64,000 nucleotides of DNA, from NCBI RefSeq assembly GCF_005484805.1, contig NZ_CP039432.1, positions 3,100,001-3,164,000 of the forward strand, in the 5' to 3' direction. A program made the translations under genes and the position numbers. Positions 8,558-19,175 of this stretch are shown piece after piece (positions within the stretch are counted from its first letter, which is position 1; each line of letters starts with the position of its first letter). The notes under the pieces are model-generated. The model was given only the letters and a program-made list of their open reading frames with translations, did no database searches and was not told the origin of the DNA. This stretch comes from Rhodococcus sp. SGAir0479. Lineage in GTDB: Bacteria > Actinomycetota > Actinomycetes > Mycobacteriales > Mycobacteriaceae.

Positions 8558-9082
8558 ATGCGTTCACGTGCCACGTCCGTTCTCACTCGCGTCGCCGCGG
8601 GGGCCGCCGTCGCCTCGGCCGCCGTCCTGGCCGCTCCCGCCCTGGCCACCGCCACTCCGGCCGTCACTGCGCCGCAGCTGTCCACCGAGGTCACCGGCAA
8701 CGTCGTGAGCGTCACGCTCACCAACCCGAACACCGACTCGCTCACGTTCTGCACCGCTGCCGCCGTCGACTCCGCGAAGGTGCCCCAGCTGCTCGACGAC
8801 CCCACCAAGTTCCTCGAGCCGGGCTTCGTGTCCTGGACCAGCGGCGCCGACGTCGCCGCCGCGGGCGCCACCAAGAACTACACGACTCCGGAGTTGCGGG
8901 ACGGCGTCTACGCCTTCATCGGCGGCTGTGCCTCCGCCGGCGATCCCACGCGTCCGGCGCTGGGCGACCCCGAGCTCGTCACCGTCGGCAACCCGTTCGG
9001 GAGCCTCGGCGATCTGGGCGGTCTCACCGGCAGCCTCGGCGATCTCGACCTCGGCGGCCTCCTGGGCGGTCTGCTGAAGTAG
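8558..9082 (+). CDS. Secreted protein of unknown function
   Basis: A 174-residue exported protein. It starts with a basic region and a long hydrophobic Ala-rich segment, with a likely signal-peptidase site after APALATA near residue 32. The mature part has a beta-rich domain with two cysteines (FCTAAAV and GGCASAG) that could form a disulphide. A Gly/Leu/Asp-rich tail of short repeats follows (GSLGDLGGLTGSLGDLDLGG). The ATG is preceded by GAAAGGG. I do not recognise the family. Such tails occur in secreted proteins of mycolic-acid actinobacteria. Confidence 0.75.
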   Translation: MRSRATSVLTRVAAGAAVASAAVLAAPALATATPAVTAPQLSTEVTGNVVSVTLTNPNTDSLTFCTAAAVDSAKVPQLLDDPTKFLEPGFVSWTSGADVAAAGATKNYTTPELRDGVYAFIGGCASAGDPTRPALGDPELVTVGNPFGSLGDLGGLTGSLGDLDLGGLLGGLLK

Positions 9083-9098
9083 CCCCCGTTTCGACCCG

Positions 9099-9139
9099 AC
9101 CCGGGGCCGTGGCGCGAACGCCACGGCCCCGGGTTGTTT
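9099..9139 (+). terminator. Rho-independent terminator after the secreted-protein gene
   Basis: A perfect 14-base stem (ACCCGGGGCCGTGG at 9099-9112, complement at 9121-9134) encloses an 8-base loop and is followed by TTGTTTC. It lies 17 bases after the stop codon and separates this gene from the downstream exporter operon. Confidence 0.8.
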
Positions 9140-9235
9140 CGTGAGCCGGGTCGTGTCGTGAGCCGTGTCGCGGGTCCCGGCGCCGCGCAAGTGCCGCGCA
9201 AGCGTGCTGCAAGCGGGTGCGGCCACGGTGGGCTC

Positions 9236-10206
<971 letters not shown>

Positions 10207-10210
<4 letters not shown>

Positions 10211-11034
10211 CCACCACCCTCACCTCCCCCGCGCGGCAGACCACCGCCACCGTCGAGGCCACCGAGCGCATCGGTCTACGGGACGCGATCGCACACAGCT
10301 TCACCATGGCCTACCGGGGCATCCTCAAGATCAAGCACAACCCCGAGCAGCTGTTCGACGTGGTGATCCAGCCGGTCATCTTCACGTTCATGTTCACCTA
10401 CATCTTCGGCGGCGCGATCTCGGGTGACGTGAAGTCGTACCTGCCGATCATCATCCCGGGGATCCTGGTCCAGACCGTCATCACGACGTCGATCGTGACG
10501 GGCACGCAGCTGCGCGAGGACATGGACAAGGGCGTATTCGACCGCTTCAAGTCCCTGCCGATCGCCCGGATCGCACCGCTGTCGGGTGCACTGCTCGCCG
10601 ACGTCGTGCGCTACCTCATCGCCACCACCATCACGGTGGTCGTCGGCGTCGCGATGGGGTACCGCCCCGGCGGCGGGTTCGTCGGCGTGGTGGGCGCTGC
10701 GCTGCTCGTCATGGTGTGTGCGTTCGCGATCAGCTGGATCTTCGCCCTCATGGGTGTGCTGATGAGCAAAGCGTCTGCGGTGCAGGGTGTCTCGATGATG
10801 ATCCTGTTCCCGCTGACTTTCATGTCGAATGCGTTCGTACCGGCGGACACGATGCCGGGCTGGATGCAGGCGTTCGTGAACGTCAATCCGGTCTCCCACC
10901 TGGTGACGGCGGTGCGTGAGCTGGCCAACGACGGCCACTTCGGCATCCACGGGGTGTGGGCCCTGCTCGGTGCCGCGGTGATCGTCGCGATCATGGCGCC
11001 GCTGACGGTGCGCACCTACATGCGCAAGGCCTGA
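10207..11034 (+). CDS. DrrB-type ABC exporter permease (ABC-2 family)
   Basis: This 275-residue ABC-2 membrane subunit pairs with the preceding ATPase. It has about six hydrophobic segments starting near residue 55 (VVIQPVIFTFMFTYIFGGA), the amphipathic coupling element REDMDKGVFDRFKSLP, and the family stretch FPLTFMSNAFVPADTMPGWM followed by VNPVSHLVTAVREL. It is translationally coupled to the ATPase by a 4-base overlap. Its stop codon is only 4 bases from the end of the convergent BTAD regulator, so transcripts from the two sides may overlap. Confidence 0.87.
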
Positions 11035-11038
11035 CGCC

Positions 11039-14000
11039 TCACTCCTGCGGCATCGGCAGCAGCTCGAGGATCTCGTGACGCGCGGCGGCGCGCGGTGTCC
11101 CTCGCACGGACGTCAGCGCCGCCGCGACGGCGTCGGCACCGAGGACCGTACGCGCCGCCTCGAGGTGTCGGTCGAGCCGCATCGACGGATAGTCCTGCCG
11201 CGCATGCACTCTCGTGGCCAGCGCGAGGAGGCGCAACGCGCGTGCGGCGCCGCCCCGCCCGGTGGCGATACAGAAACTACCCACCGCGCACGCCACCGCC
11301 CCGGTCTGCGGCAGGTCGGGGTACCCGCCGGGACCCAACCGCTCCCTCGACACCTTCGCCAGCCGGTGGGCCAGGTCGGCGACCGCCTCCGGGCGCTGCG
11401 CGAGTACGTGCGCATCCACGACCGCGGCCGCCACCATGACCTCGAGCGGATCGGCCGGAAGCTCCGACGCGAGGTCGCCGGTGTGCAGCGCGGCTCTCCG
11501 GTACTCGGCCAGCCCACGATCGACCGCACCCACCGCCAGGTCCACCTCGGCGGTGCTCGCGGCCAGCGTCACCTGGTTGTGCGTGTTCTCGCCGTTCGCG
11601 CCGGCGCCGGCCGTGCTCGCGTGCATCGGCACCAGTGCCGCCAGTTCCGCTCGGGCGTCGGCGATCCGGCCCGCCCCGATCAGCGCCACCACCATGAACC
11701 CCCGCACCTGCAGGCTCTCGTCGTACAGGTGCAGTTCCCACAGCCCCGCCGCCGACCTCCGGTAGAACTCGGCAGCCTCCTCGTAGCGAGTGGACTGCGC
11801 ACACAGGCTGCCCAGATGCTGGCACACCATCGCCAGCCCCCAGCTGTCGTTCGTCTGCTCGGCCAGGGCCAGCGCCTGCAGCGAATCGGCCTCCGACCCG
11901 AACAGGTCACCGTTGTTCTCCCGCAGGTTGGCACGGGCCATCAATGCGGAGCCGCGAGCCCCCGGATCGGCCGAGCGCACCGCCGAGGCGAGGAGCCGGG
12001 CCAACCCGCGTCCGGATCCGGGCACCAGCATCAGGGCCCCGTTGACCCGCGACGACTCGCTGAGATCCGTGCGCGCGGCGAGTAGCCGCCGCAGCCGCGT
12101 CCGCGCGATCGCGACCGAGCGCCGGTCGCCGCCCATCGCCGCGTGCGAGGCGGCCAGCACGTACGCCGACGCGAGCAGGTCTCCGGGCACCTCGCTCGGG
12201 CCCGGTCCGGTTGCGTCGAGCGCGATCACCCGCGGCGCCCAGTTGAACACCTCCGAGTGCGCGCCCCGCAGCGCCCACATGCCGCCGAGCACCGGGAAGA
12301 CCGTGTAGACGGTGCGGACGCGCTCGTCGGAAACCGCGTACCGGAGCACGGCCAGCAGATTGTCGTGCTCGGCCTCGGCGCGGTGCGCCGCCGCGATCTG
12401 CCGACCGGATGTGAAGTCGCGGAACACCTCCCGCGCGAGGCCCTCGGCCCACGCCACGGTGCGGGTGCGCACCTCGGTGGCCTCGTCGACCTGGGACTGC
12501 TCCTCGCCGAACTCACGGACGGTCTCGAGCATGTGGTAGCGCAGTCCGGTGTCGGCGCCGTCGGCGGGCTCCACCACCGACAGCATCGACTGGTTCACCA
12601 GCCCCTCGAGCGCGTCGGCGACATCGACGACGTCGCCCCACTGCGCCACCGCGACAGCGGCGTCGGCGGTGAAGCCGCCGGGGAACCGGCACAGTCGGCG
12701 CAGCGTCGCCCGCTCGACGTCGGCGAGCAGGTTCCAGCTCCAGTCGATCACCGCGCGCAGCGTGCGATGCCGCTCGGGCGACGTGCGATCCCCCGATCGC
12801 AGCAGCGCGAAGCGATCCACGAGCCGGGCGTTGATCTCCTCGACACTCAGCGTGCGGACGCGGGCCGCCGCGAGTTCGATCGCGAGCGGCAGACCGTCGA
12901 GCGTCCGGCACAACCGCTCCACCTCACCGCGGTCGAGCCGCACCGACGGGCGCACCGCCAGCGCCCGGGTGCGGAACAGCTCCACCGCGGGCGAGCCGTC
13001 CTCCTCGATGGCCAACGGCGGCAACGGATAGACCGCCTCGGCCGTGATCGCCATCGGCGCGCGGCTGGTGGCCAGCACCGACAGGTGCGGACTGGCCGCG
13101 ATGAGGTCGGCCACCACGTCGGCGACGTCGTCGATCAGGTGCTCGCAGTTGTCGAGGATGAGCAGGGACGGCCGCGCCGCCAGCGCGTCGCGCAACCGCT
13201 GCCGGGCGTCGTGGATCCGGGTGCGGGTGAGCCCGCCCGGGGCCAGGTCGGCCTCACTCAACCCCAGCGTGCCGCTGATCGCGGCGATGACGTCCTCCCC
13301 GCTGCGCAGCGGCGCCAACTCGACGAGCGCGACGGGCATCCGCGCCGACACCTCCCCGCCGAGGGCGTGCGCCACACGGGTCTTCCCGGTGCCGCCGGGC
13401 CCGAGGACCGTCACGACCCGGGAGGACTCCAGCAGCAGTTCGAGCGCCGCCAGGTCCGTCTTCCGTCCCAGCAGCGGGTTGGGCGCCGCCCGCAGCCCGA
13501 TCACGATGGGCGGCACCCGGTTCGCCGACTCCGGTGTCCCGGCACCGTCCTTCGCCGGCGCGGGAGCCGGCTCGCCGCGCAGGATCGTGGCGTTGAGGTC
13601 GATCAGCCGCGCGGACGGATCGACGCCCAGCCGGTCGGCCAGCCGGCCCCGCAGATCGGCGAACACCGCGAGCGCCTCGGCGGACCGCCCCGCGCCGCGC
13701 AGGGATTCCATGAGCAGCGCGTGGACGTCCTCGTCGAGCGGTCGGGCGCCGGCGGCGGCGCGCGCGATCGGCAGCGCGTCCGCGTACTGCTCGGCGGCCA
13801 CCAGCGCCGCGAGTTCGACGGCGTCCAGTGCGCTGCGGTGGCCGGCCGCCTCGGTCCTCAGGTCGTCGGCGAGCGGGCCGTCGGGCAGGTCCGCGCCGGG
13901 ATCGCCGCGCCACAGCGCCCGGGCCTGCCGGACCGCGGCCAGCGCGCCCTGCTGATCGCCGTCCGCGTGGCACTGGCCGGCGTGGCGGGCCAACCGGCGC

Positions 14001-14347
14001 GCCCGCGCCAGATCCACCTGCTGCGGATCGAGCGTCAGCCGGTACCCGGCGGGGCCGGCCTCGATGGCGCCGTCGGGCAGCGCCGAGCGCAATCGCGAGA
14101 TCTGGGTGTGCAGCGCGTTCGCGGGCGATTTCGGCGGGGCGTCCCCCCAGACGTCCTCGACCAGCGCCGCCGCGCTGCGGCTGTGGCCCGGCCGGCGCGC
14201 GAGTGCCACCAGGAGGCTGCGCGCCCGCGGACCGGGCAGCGGCACCAAGGCGCCGTCGCGGCGCGTGGAGACCGCACCCAGCAGCGCCACCACGACAGGC
14301 GGCTCCGCGGGCGCCGGCGTCTGGGATGGCCTCGTCACGGTGTGCAC
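11039..14347 (-). CDS. Large AfsR/SARP-like transcriptional regulator (winged helix, BTAD, NB-ARC, TPR-like)
   Basis: A predicted cytoplasmic DNA-binding ATPase of about 1102 residues. Domains in order are an OmpR-type winged helix (about 20-110, with ANALHTQISRLRSALP), a bacterial transcriptional activation domain (about 115-265), and a P-loop NTPase (GPGGTGKTRVA, then LLILDNCEHLID). A region LATSRAPMAITAEAVYPLPPL follows, then a C-terminal helical repeat region of about 500 residues. Such proteins often control nearby secondary-metabolism or export genes, so the convergent DrrAB exporter is a candidate target. The start is uncertain: two in-frame GTG codons (14347 and 14338) both lack a clear ribosome-binding site. 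The gene diverges from menA. Confidence 0.82.
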   Translation of the reverse strand: MHTVTRPSQTPAPAEPPVVVALLGAVSTRRDGALVPLPGPRARSLLVALARRPGHSRSAAALVEDVWGDAPPKSPANALHTQISRLRSALPDGAIEAGPAGYRLTLDPQQVDLARARRLARHAGQCHADGDQQGALAAVRQARALWRGDPGADLPDGPLADDLRTEAAGHRSALDAVELAALVAAEQYADALPIARAAAGARPLDEDVHALLMESLRGAGRSAEALAVFADLRGRLADRLGVDPSARLIDLNATILRGEPAPAPAKDGAGTPESANRVPPIVIGLRAAPNPLLGRKTDLAALELLLESSRVVTVLGPGGTGKTRVAHALGGEVSARMPVALVELAPLRSGEDVIAAISGTLGLSEADLAPGGLTRTRIHDARQRLRDALAARPSLLILDNCEHLIDDVADVVADLIAASPHLSVLATSRAPMAITAEAVYPLPPLAIEEDGSPAVELFRTRALAVRPSVRLDRGEVERLCRTLDGLPLAIELAAARVRTLSVEEINARLVDRFALLRSGDRTSPERHRTLRAVIDWSWNLLADVERATLRRLCRFPGGFTADAAVAVAQWGDVVDVADALEGLVNQSMLSVVEPADGADTGLRYHMLETVREFGEEQSQVDEATEVRTRTVAWAEGLAREVFRDFTSGRQIAAAHRAEAEHDNLLAVLRYAVSDERVRTVYTVFPVLGGMWALRGAHSEVFNWAPRVIALDATGPGPSEVPGDLLASAYVLAASHAAMGGDRRSVAIARTRLRRLLAARTDLSESSRVNGALMLVPGSGRGLARLLASAVRSADPGARGSALMARANLRENNGDLFGSEADSLQALALAEQTNDSWGLAMVCQHLGSLCAQSTRYEEAAEFYRRSAAGLWELHLYDESLQVRGFMVVALIGAGRIADARAELAALVPMHASTAGAGANGENTHNQVTLAASTAEVDLAVGAVDRGLAEYRRAALHTGDLASELPADPLEVMVAAAVVDAHVLAQRPEAVADLAHRLAKVSRERLGPGGYPDLPQTGAVACAVGSFCIATGRGGAARALRLLALATRVHARQDYPSMRLDRHLEAARTVLGADAVAAALTSVRGTPRAAARHEILELLPMPQE

Positions 14348-14416
14348 CGGCGCCAAGCCTATGGGAGCACCCGACCGTGCGGCCACCCGATTCGACAGGG
14401 GTGAAAGGATCGGCGC

Positions 14417-15286
14417 ATGGCTTCTGTCTCCCAGTGGATCGAGGGCGCCCGCCCGCGCACGCTCCCGAACGCGATCGCTCCCGTGTTCGCCGGTACCGGA
14501 GCGGCCGCGTCGCTCGACGGGGCGGTGTGGTGGAAGGCGCTGCTGGCCCTGGTCGTCTCGCTCGCGCTGATCGTCGGCGTGAACTTCGCCAACGACTACT
14601 CGGACGGCATCCGCGGCACCGACGACGACCGGGTGGGGCCGCTGCGCCTGGTGGGTTCCGGTCTGGCGACGCCGGCGTCGGTCAAGGCGGCCGCGATGAG
14701 CTGTTTCGCGGTGGCCGCGGTGGCCGGTGTCGTGCTGGCCCTCGTCTCGGCGTGGTGGCTGATCCTCGTCGGGGCCGTCTGCATTCTGGGGGCCTGGTAC
14801 TACACCGGCGGCAGGAAGCCGTACGGCTACAGCGGTTTCGGTGAGATCGCGGTGTTCGTGTTCTTCGGTCTGGTGGCGGTGCTCGGCACCGAGTTCGTGC
14901 AGGCCGGCCGGGTGGACTGGGCGGGTCTGCTCGCCGCGATCGCGGTGGGCTCGTATTCGAGCGCCGTCCTGGTCGCCAACAACCTGCGCGACATCCCCAC
15001 CGACACCGAGTCCGGAAAGATCACGCTCGCAGTCAAACTCGGCGACGCCCGCACCCGCGCGCTGCACCTGGCGCTGCTGATCGTGCCGTTCGTCGCGACG
15101 CTGGCCCTGGTGGTGCGCACGCCGTGGGCGCTGTTCGGACTGCTCGCACTACCGCTGGCGGTCAAGGCCAATGCCCCGGTGCGCGCCGGCGGCCGGGGCC
15201 CCGCGCTGATCCCCGCCCTCGCGGTCACGGGGCAGTCGATGCTGGTGTGGGCCGCGGCCACCGGGCTGGCACTGGGCCTGGGCTGA
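14417..15286 (+). CDS. menA: 1,4-Dihydroxy-2-naphthoate polyprenyltransferase
   Basis: This 289-residue membrane prenyltransferase of the UbiA family attaches a polyprenyl chain to 1,4-dihydroxy-2-naphthoate, giving demethylmenaquinone. The first Asp-rich motif [17 protein letters not shown] and the second [14 protein letters not shown] are both intact and bind the prenyl diphosphate through Mg2+. About eight hydrophobic segments are visible. GAAAGG precedes the ATG. It diverges from the BTAD regulator with only about 70 bases between them, and serves the same pathway as menE at 6.9 kb. Confidence 0.93.
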   Translation: MASVSQWIEGARPRTLPNAIAPVFAGTGAAASLDGAVWWKALLALVVSLALIVGVNFANDYSDGIRGTDDDRVGPLRLVGSGLATPASVKAAAMSCFAVAAVAGVVLALVSAWWLILVGAVCILGAWYYTGGRKPYGYSGFGEIAVFVFFGLVAVLGTEFVQAGRVDWAGLLAAIAVGSYSSAVLVANNLRDIPTDTESGKITLAVKLGDARTRALHLALLIVPFVATLALVVRTPWALFGLLALPLAVKANAPVRAGGRGPALIPALAVTGQSMLVWAAATGLALGLG

Positions 15287-15318
15287 CGGACGGCCGGGCG
15301 GACGAAAAATGCTGTCGC

Positions 15319-15669
15319 TCAGGCGCGGTGCTCCAACACGTTGACGACCTTGCCGTCCGGGTCGCGGACGAAGAACCGCCGCACGCCCCACTCCTCGTCC
15401 TGCAGCGGGTGGACGATGGTGGCGCCGCGCGCGAGCATCGCCGCGTAGACCGCGTCGACGTCGTCCACCTCGACGCTGAGGTCGGGGTGGGCCGGCGCGG
15501 TGGCGTCCGGCCCCATGAACGTCACCTGCGCGGTGGGGTTGGAGGGCGACGCCATGGTCATCACCCACCCGAGGTTCATCACCTCCTCGAACCCGAGCGT
15601 CCCGTAGAAGTCACGGCTCGCGGCGGTCGACTCCGCCCGGATGTTCGAGACGACTCGGCGGACACCCAT
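15319..15669 (-). CDS. VOC (glyoxalase/bleomycin-resistance) superfamily protein
   Basis: A 116-residue single-module VOC-fold protein. It starts MGVRRVVSNIRA and runs through YGTLGFEEVMNLGW and LSVEVDDVDAVYAAM to the closing VRDPDGKVVNVLEHR. Proteins of this size usually act as dimers, either as metal-dependent lyases/dioxygenases or as binding proteins, and the substrate cannot be read here. A glyoxalase-like gene (Rv0546c) also sits near pitA in M. tuberculosis, but equivalence is only a guess. The gene follows the adjacent small membrane protein gene with a single base between stop and start. Confidence 0.75.
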   Translation of the reverse strand: MGVRRVVSNIRAESTAASRDFYGTLGFEEVMNLGWVMTMASPSNPTAQVTFMGPDATAPAHPDLSVEVDDVDAVYAAMLARGATIVHPLQDEEWGVRRFFVRDPDGKVVNVLEHRA

Positions 15670-15670
15670 G

Positions 15671-16051
15671 TCAGCGCTTGTCCGGGACGAGGGCACTGAG
15701 TACGAAGTTCACCACCGAGATGATGAGCGCGCCCCACACCGCGGTCCAGAAGCCGTCGATGCTGAGCCCCCACTCGGTCTGCGAACTGAGCCATGCCGTG
15801 AGCAGCAGCATCAGCGCGTTGATCACGAGCGTGAACAGCCCGAGTGTCAGGATCAGCAGCGGCAGCGACAGCAGCTTCACGATCGGCTTCACGAACGCGT
15901 TGACGACGGTGAAGACCAGGGCGATACCGAGCAGGATCAGCAGGTCCGTGCCGGTGCCCTGACCCGAGTCGGCTATCTCGATCCCGCTCAGCCACTGTCC
16001 GGCGAGCCAGATGGCGACCGCGTTGATCACCAGGCGAATCACGAATGTCAT
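15671..16051 (-). CDS. Four-helix membrane protein, phage-holin-4-like family
   Basis: This 126-residue protein has four predicted membrane helices. It contains the conserved VVNAFVKPIVKLLSLPLLILT segment of the mycobacterial holin-like (superfamily 4) membrane family, and a short C-terminal PDKR. Despite the family name it is a chromosomal housekeeping-type membrane protein with no phage genes near it. It is probably cotranscribed with the VOC protein downstream. Function is unknown. Confidence 0.75.
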   Translation of the reverse strand: MTFVIRLVINAVAIWLAGQWLSGIEIADSGQGTGTDLLILLGIALVFTVVNAFVKPIVKLLSLPLLILTLGLFTLVINALMLLLTAWLSSQTEWGLSIDGFWTAVWGALIISVVNFVLSALVPDKR

Positions 16052-16101
16052 GGCTTCATGCTGACACGGTCACCACCGCGCGTGGGGACGCCGCCCCGCG
16101 G

Positions 16102-16452
16102 TCAGGCCCGGCGGACGACCGCCGAGTTCAGCCGGACGCGCTCGCGCAGGAAGTGCTCGACCAGCTCGATCTCCCCGTCCGAACAGTCGAGCAGCACCTT
16201 GACCTCGACGTCACGCTTGGTGAGGTCCGCGGTGAGCGCGACCCCGACGACACCGGCGCCGTCCACCGACCCGCGGAACACGTCCACCCCCTCGCCGTCG
16301 CCGCCGGCGGTCTCCTCGAGATAGCCGTAGTCCAGCGGATAGACGATGTCGGGGAAGCGCGGATGCGCACTCCCCTGCGGGCGATCGATCCGCAACGGCG
16401 CCTTGCGGACCAACTCGTCGAGGGCCGTGAAGAACGCCGCGAGGTTCGTCAT
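16102..16452 (-). CDS. Inorganic-pyrophosphatase-like protein, probably degenerate
   Basis: This 116-residue protein resembles the core of family I pyrophosphatase: the YPLDYGYLEET stretch corresponds to the conserved YP-DYG motif. The catalytic stretch usually written DGDPLD is GDGEGVDVF here, so two metal-binding acidic residues appear lost. The AVVG/DEKI-type Asp cluster downstream is absent, and the chain is about 50 residues shorter than true enzymes. It may be a binding protein derived from the pyrophosphatase fold. It lies between two lipid/membrane-type genes on the minus strand. Confidence 0.65.
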   Translation of the reverse strand: MTNLAAFFTALDELVRKAPLRIDRPQGSAHPRFPDIVYPLDYGYLEETAGGDGEGVDVFRGSVDGAGVVGVALTADLTKRDVEVKVLLDCSDGEIELVEHFLRERVRLNSAVVRRA

Positions 16453-16504
16453 GCCTCGACACTGCCACAGCGACCGGGTGCGGGCGCCGGAAAGCGGATC
16501 ACAC

Positions 16505-17230
16505 TCACCGCGCCGCGACGGCGTGGTCGACCGCGCCCTGCAGCTCGGCGGTGACCAGCCGCGTGACGTCCATCGGCGTCCCGGGCAGCTCCAGCACCGG
16601 GGCGGCCACGTGGACGTCCGCCGAACGGTCCGGCCCGTAGCTGATGCCGATCGCCAGCAGGGCGGGGGCGGTGCCGAGCTTGCGGGCCTTCACCGCGATG
16701 TGGCCGACGCCGGTGTTGATGCGCTGGACGCGGGTGGGATCGCCCTCGTTGCACGTGCCCTCGGGAAAGATGGCGAGCACGTCGCCGCGGTGCAGTCGCT
16801 GCGCGGAGACGTCCATCATCCGTCGACCCGCGTCGGCGACCGCGCGCAGGCCGTGGTTCTTGCTGCGGAACACCGGGATCGACCCCATCATGTCGATCTT
16901 GCGGCGCAGGCCGGGATCGACGAACAGCTCGTCCTTCGCCAGGACGCGGGTGCGTCCGACGGCCCGGCGCAGCGGCGTGCGCCAGGCCGTGGCCGCGAGC
17001 GTGTACTGGTCCCGATCGGAGAGGTGGTTGGCGACCACGATCAGCCGGGTGTCGGAGGAGAGCAACTCCCGCAAGCGGTCCCGCGCGCCGTCGGCGTACC
17101 GGACCCGTGGGCGGAACCGCGCACTCAGCGCCGCGTAGGCGGCGCGGGCCAGCAGCCGGTTCTGCTGGTGGTCGAGATAGAAGCGGTAGACGTCGTCGTA
17201 GTTCTCCAGCGTCACGTCGGGTCGGGTCAT
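16505..17230 (-). CDS. 1-Acyl-sn-glycerol-3-phosphate acyltransferase-like (PlsC) protein
   Basis: This 241-residue acyltransferase-fold protein has the block I motif NHLSDRD (HX4D), an arginine/lysine-rich second block near RRKIDMMGSIPVFRSKN, and block III IFPEGTCNEGD. It would transfer an acyl chain to a glycerolipid or similar acceptor at the inner membrane face. No membrane helix is obvious. The start was placed at the ATG at 17230 because MTRPDVTLENYDDVYRFYLDH is the first family-like segment. Substrate is unknown. Confidence 0.78.
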   Translation of the reverse strand: MTRPDVTLENYDDVYRFYLDHQQNRLLARAAYAALSARFRPRVRYADGARDRLRELLSSDTRLIVVANHLSDRDQYTLAATAWRTPLRRAVGRTRVLAKDELFVDPGLRRKIDMMGSIPVFRSKNHGLRAVADAGRRMMDVSAQRLHRGDVLAIFPEGTCNEGDPTRVQRINTGVGHIAVKARKLGTAPALLAIGISYGPDRSADVHVAAPVLELPGTPMDVTRLVTAELQGAVDHAVAAR

Positions 17231-17306
17231 TGGCGCGCCTCTCGTTCGGATGCCCCCACCGACCCTCGACGGTACACAACCTACGCGACCGTAGGTTCGG
17301 TACCCG

Positions 17307-18149
17307 TCACGGGTTGCGCGGCCGGTTCGTCCAGCCGCCCTCGGGCTTGGGGAACCACCCGCCCGCCGCGAAGGTGCCCCCGTCGACGTGCACGGTGGTG
17401 CCGGTCGTGTAGCGGCCGAGGTCGGACGCGAGGAACAGCGCGGCACCGGCGACGTCCTCCGGCCGACCGGGACCGCCGAGCGGCGCCCACGTCGGCCACT
17501 TGGCCCACTCCTCCTCCGTCAGCCACTCGGTGTAGGGCACCTGGACCGACTCGACGAGGTCCGGGGCGATGGCGTTGACGCGGACACCGATCCGGCCGAC
17601 CTCCACGGCCAGGCTGCGGCTGAACTGCGTCACCGCCCCCTTGTAGGCGGCGTAGACCGAGTGACCGGGGATCGCGCGGTGCGCCTCGACCGTCGTGAGG
17701 TTGAGGATCGAGCCACCCCGGCCCCGCTCCGCCATGCCGGGCAGCACCGCGCGGGTAAGTCGCAGCACGTGATCGAGGTTGATCGCGCCGATCTCGGACC
17801 AGAACTCGGGATCGGTCTCGGCGAACGGACGCGGCGGCCGCAGGAAGTGGCCCACGTTGTTGACCAGCACGTCGGGCGCGAACTCCCCGATCCGCGCCGG
17901 CACCTCCGACGCGCGGACGTCGTACGCGAGGACCTCGATCGAGCCGCCCGCCGCCGGGTCGAACTCGAGTGCGCGGGCCGCGTCCGCATCCACGTCGGCC
18001 ACGAGCACCTGCGCGCCGTGCGCCGCGAACGCGCGCGCGATGGCCGCGCCGATCCCGTGGGCGCCACCGGTGACGATCGCCCGCCGGCCCGGGAGCAGGG
18101 CACCGGGACGAAACACCGGACCGACCGGCTGCGCTGTATCTGACGACAC
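17307..18149 (-). CDS. Short-chain dehydrogenase/reductase
   Basis: A 280-residue NAD(P)-dependent oxidoreductase with the glycine motif TGGAHGIG near residue 28, NNVGH, and the catalytic YAAYK. The GRPEDVAGAALFLASD and TVHVDGG stretches of classical SDRs are also present. The Asp-containing VADVDAD after the second strand suggests a preference for NAD over NADP. The GTG start is supported by a strong AGGAGG six bases upstream. It may correspond to Rv0547c, which lies near pitA in mycobacteria. The substrate is unknown. Confidence 0.85.
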   Translation of the reverse strand: MSSDTAQPVGPVFRPGALLPGRRAIVTGGAHGIGAAIARAFAAHGAQVLVADVDADAARALEFDPAAGGSIEVLAYDVRASEVPARIGEFAPDVLVNNVGHFLRPPRPFAETDPEFWSEIGAINLDHVLRLTRAVLPGMAERGRGGSILNLTTVEAHRAIPGHSVYAAYKGAVTQFSRSLAVEVGRIGVRVNAIAPDLVESVQVPYTEWLTEEEWAKWPTWAPLGGPGRPEDVAGAALFLASDLGRYTTGTTVHVDGGTFAAGGWFPKPEGGWTNRPRNP

Positions 18150-18332
18150 GATTCCTCCTCGTGATTCGGGACAGCGCCATGATCGGACCCACTGCCGTAC
18201 GCGCACACCGCATTTCCCGGCCACCGAGAAGTCGGCCCCACCGAGTCGCACCGTGCGGGTCGCCCGCAGCGCCGGGCGCCGTTCTGGATAGCCTCGACTC
18301 GACACACCCACGATCGAACGGAAGAAGCCACC

Positions 18333-18632
18333 ATGCTCAACAGGACCGCCACCTCCGCCCTCGCCGCCGCCGGGCTCGTGGGTGGCTACGCCGTCGCGCG
18401 GCAGACCGGGAACCGCCAGCTCGGCGGCGCAGTGCTGGCCGCGGTCGGCGGTGTCTGCACCTACAGCTGGGCCCAGAGCTCGGGCGCGGGCCGCGCGGCC
18501 GCACTGCTGGGCACCTATGTCGCGGCGTTCGGCGGCTCGCACCCGCTGGCGAAGAAGATCGGCGCGTGGCAGTCGGTCGGCGTCGTCGCCGCCGGCACCG
18601 CGGTCGCGTCGCAGGTCCTCTCCAAGAGCTGA
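18333..18632 (+). CDS. Small hydrophobic membrane protein
   Basis: This 99-residue Ala/Gly-rich protein has about three hydrophobic segments and no recognisable motif. It has a good start at MLNRTATSALAAAGLVGG preceded by GGAAGAA. It ends 3 bases before the GNAT acetyltransferase gene, so the two are likely cotranscribed. The function is not predictable. Confidence 0.65.
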   Translation: MLNRTATSALAAAGLVGGYAVARQTGNRQLGGAVLAAVGGVCTYSWAQSSGAGRAAALLGTYVAAFGGSHPLAKKIGAWQSVGVVAAGTAVASQVLSKS

Positions 18633-18635
18633 CCG

Positions 18636-19175
18636 GTGATCCGTCTGGCCGAGCCCGCCGACCTGCCCCGTCTCCAGGAGATCGAGGTGGCGGCGGGCTC
18701 GATCTTCCGCAGCGTCGGCATGGACGAGATCGCGGACGATCCCGCACCCGAGATCGCGTGGTTCGAGCAGTACCGGGCCGACGGGCGGATGTGGGTGTGG
18801 GCCGCGCCCGGCGAGCCGGCGGCCGCGTTCTGTGCCGTCGAGATCGTCGACGGCAACGCCCACGTGGAACAGGTGTCGGTGCACCCCGACCACGGACGCC
18901 GCGGACTCGGAGCACAGCTCGTCGACCACGTGGCCGAGTGGGCGCGCGACCGGGGTCTCCCGGAAATCACGCTCACCACGTTCGCCGACGTGCCGTGGAA
19001 CGGCCCGTACTACTCGCGGCTGGGTTTCGTGACCGTCGCCGACGCGGATCTGGGACCCGGACTGCTCGCCGTCCGGGCACACGAGGCCGGACGCGGACTG
19101 GACCGGTGGCCCCGGATCGTCATGACCCGGCACGTGCCGATCGATCCCCCCGGACAGGGCGGGCCGCGGAGTTAG
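18636..19175 (+). CDS. GNAT-family N-acetyltransferase
   Basis: A 179-residue acetyl-CoA-dependent N-acetyltransferase. The cofactor-binding motif is [17 protein letters not shown], with the preceding strand VEQVSV and the following [28 protein letters not shown] members of this type acetylate small amines or protein N-termini; the substrate is unknown. The GTG start begins [12 protein letters not shown]. Its stop codon overlaps the convergent cysK2-like stop by 3 bases (shared TTAG). Confidence 0.82.
   Translation: MIRLAEPADLPRLQEIEVAAGSIFRSVGMDEIADDPAPEIAWFEQYRADGRMWVWAAPGEPAAAFCAVEIVDGNAHVEQVSVHPDHGRRGLGAQLVDHVAEWARDRGLPEITLTTFADVPWNGPYYSRLGFVTVADADLGPGLLAVRAHEAGRGLDRWPRIVMTRHVPIDPPGQGGPRS

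Noticed and set aside
15671-16051. Phage holin
   Set aside because: The holin-like name comes from the family only; surroundings are core metabolic genes and no lysis genes are present.
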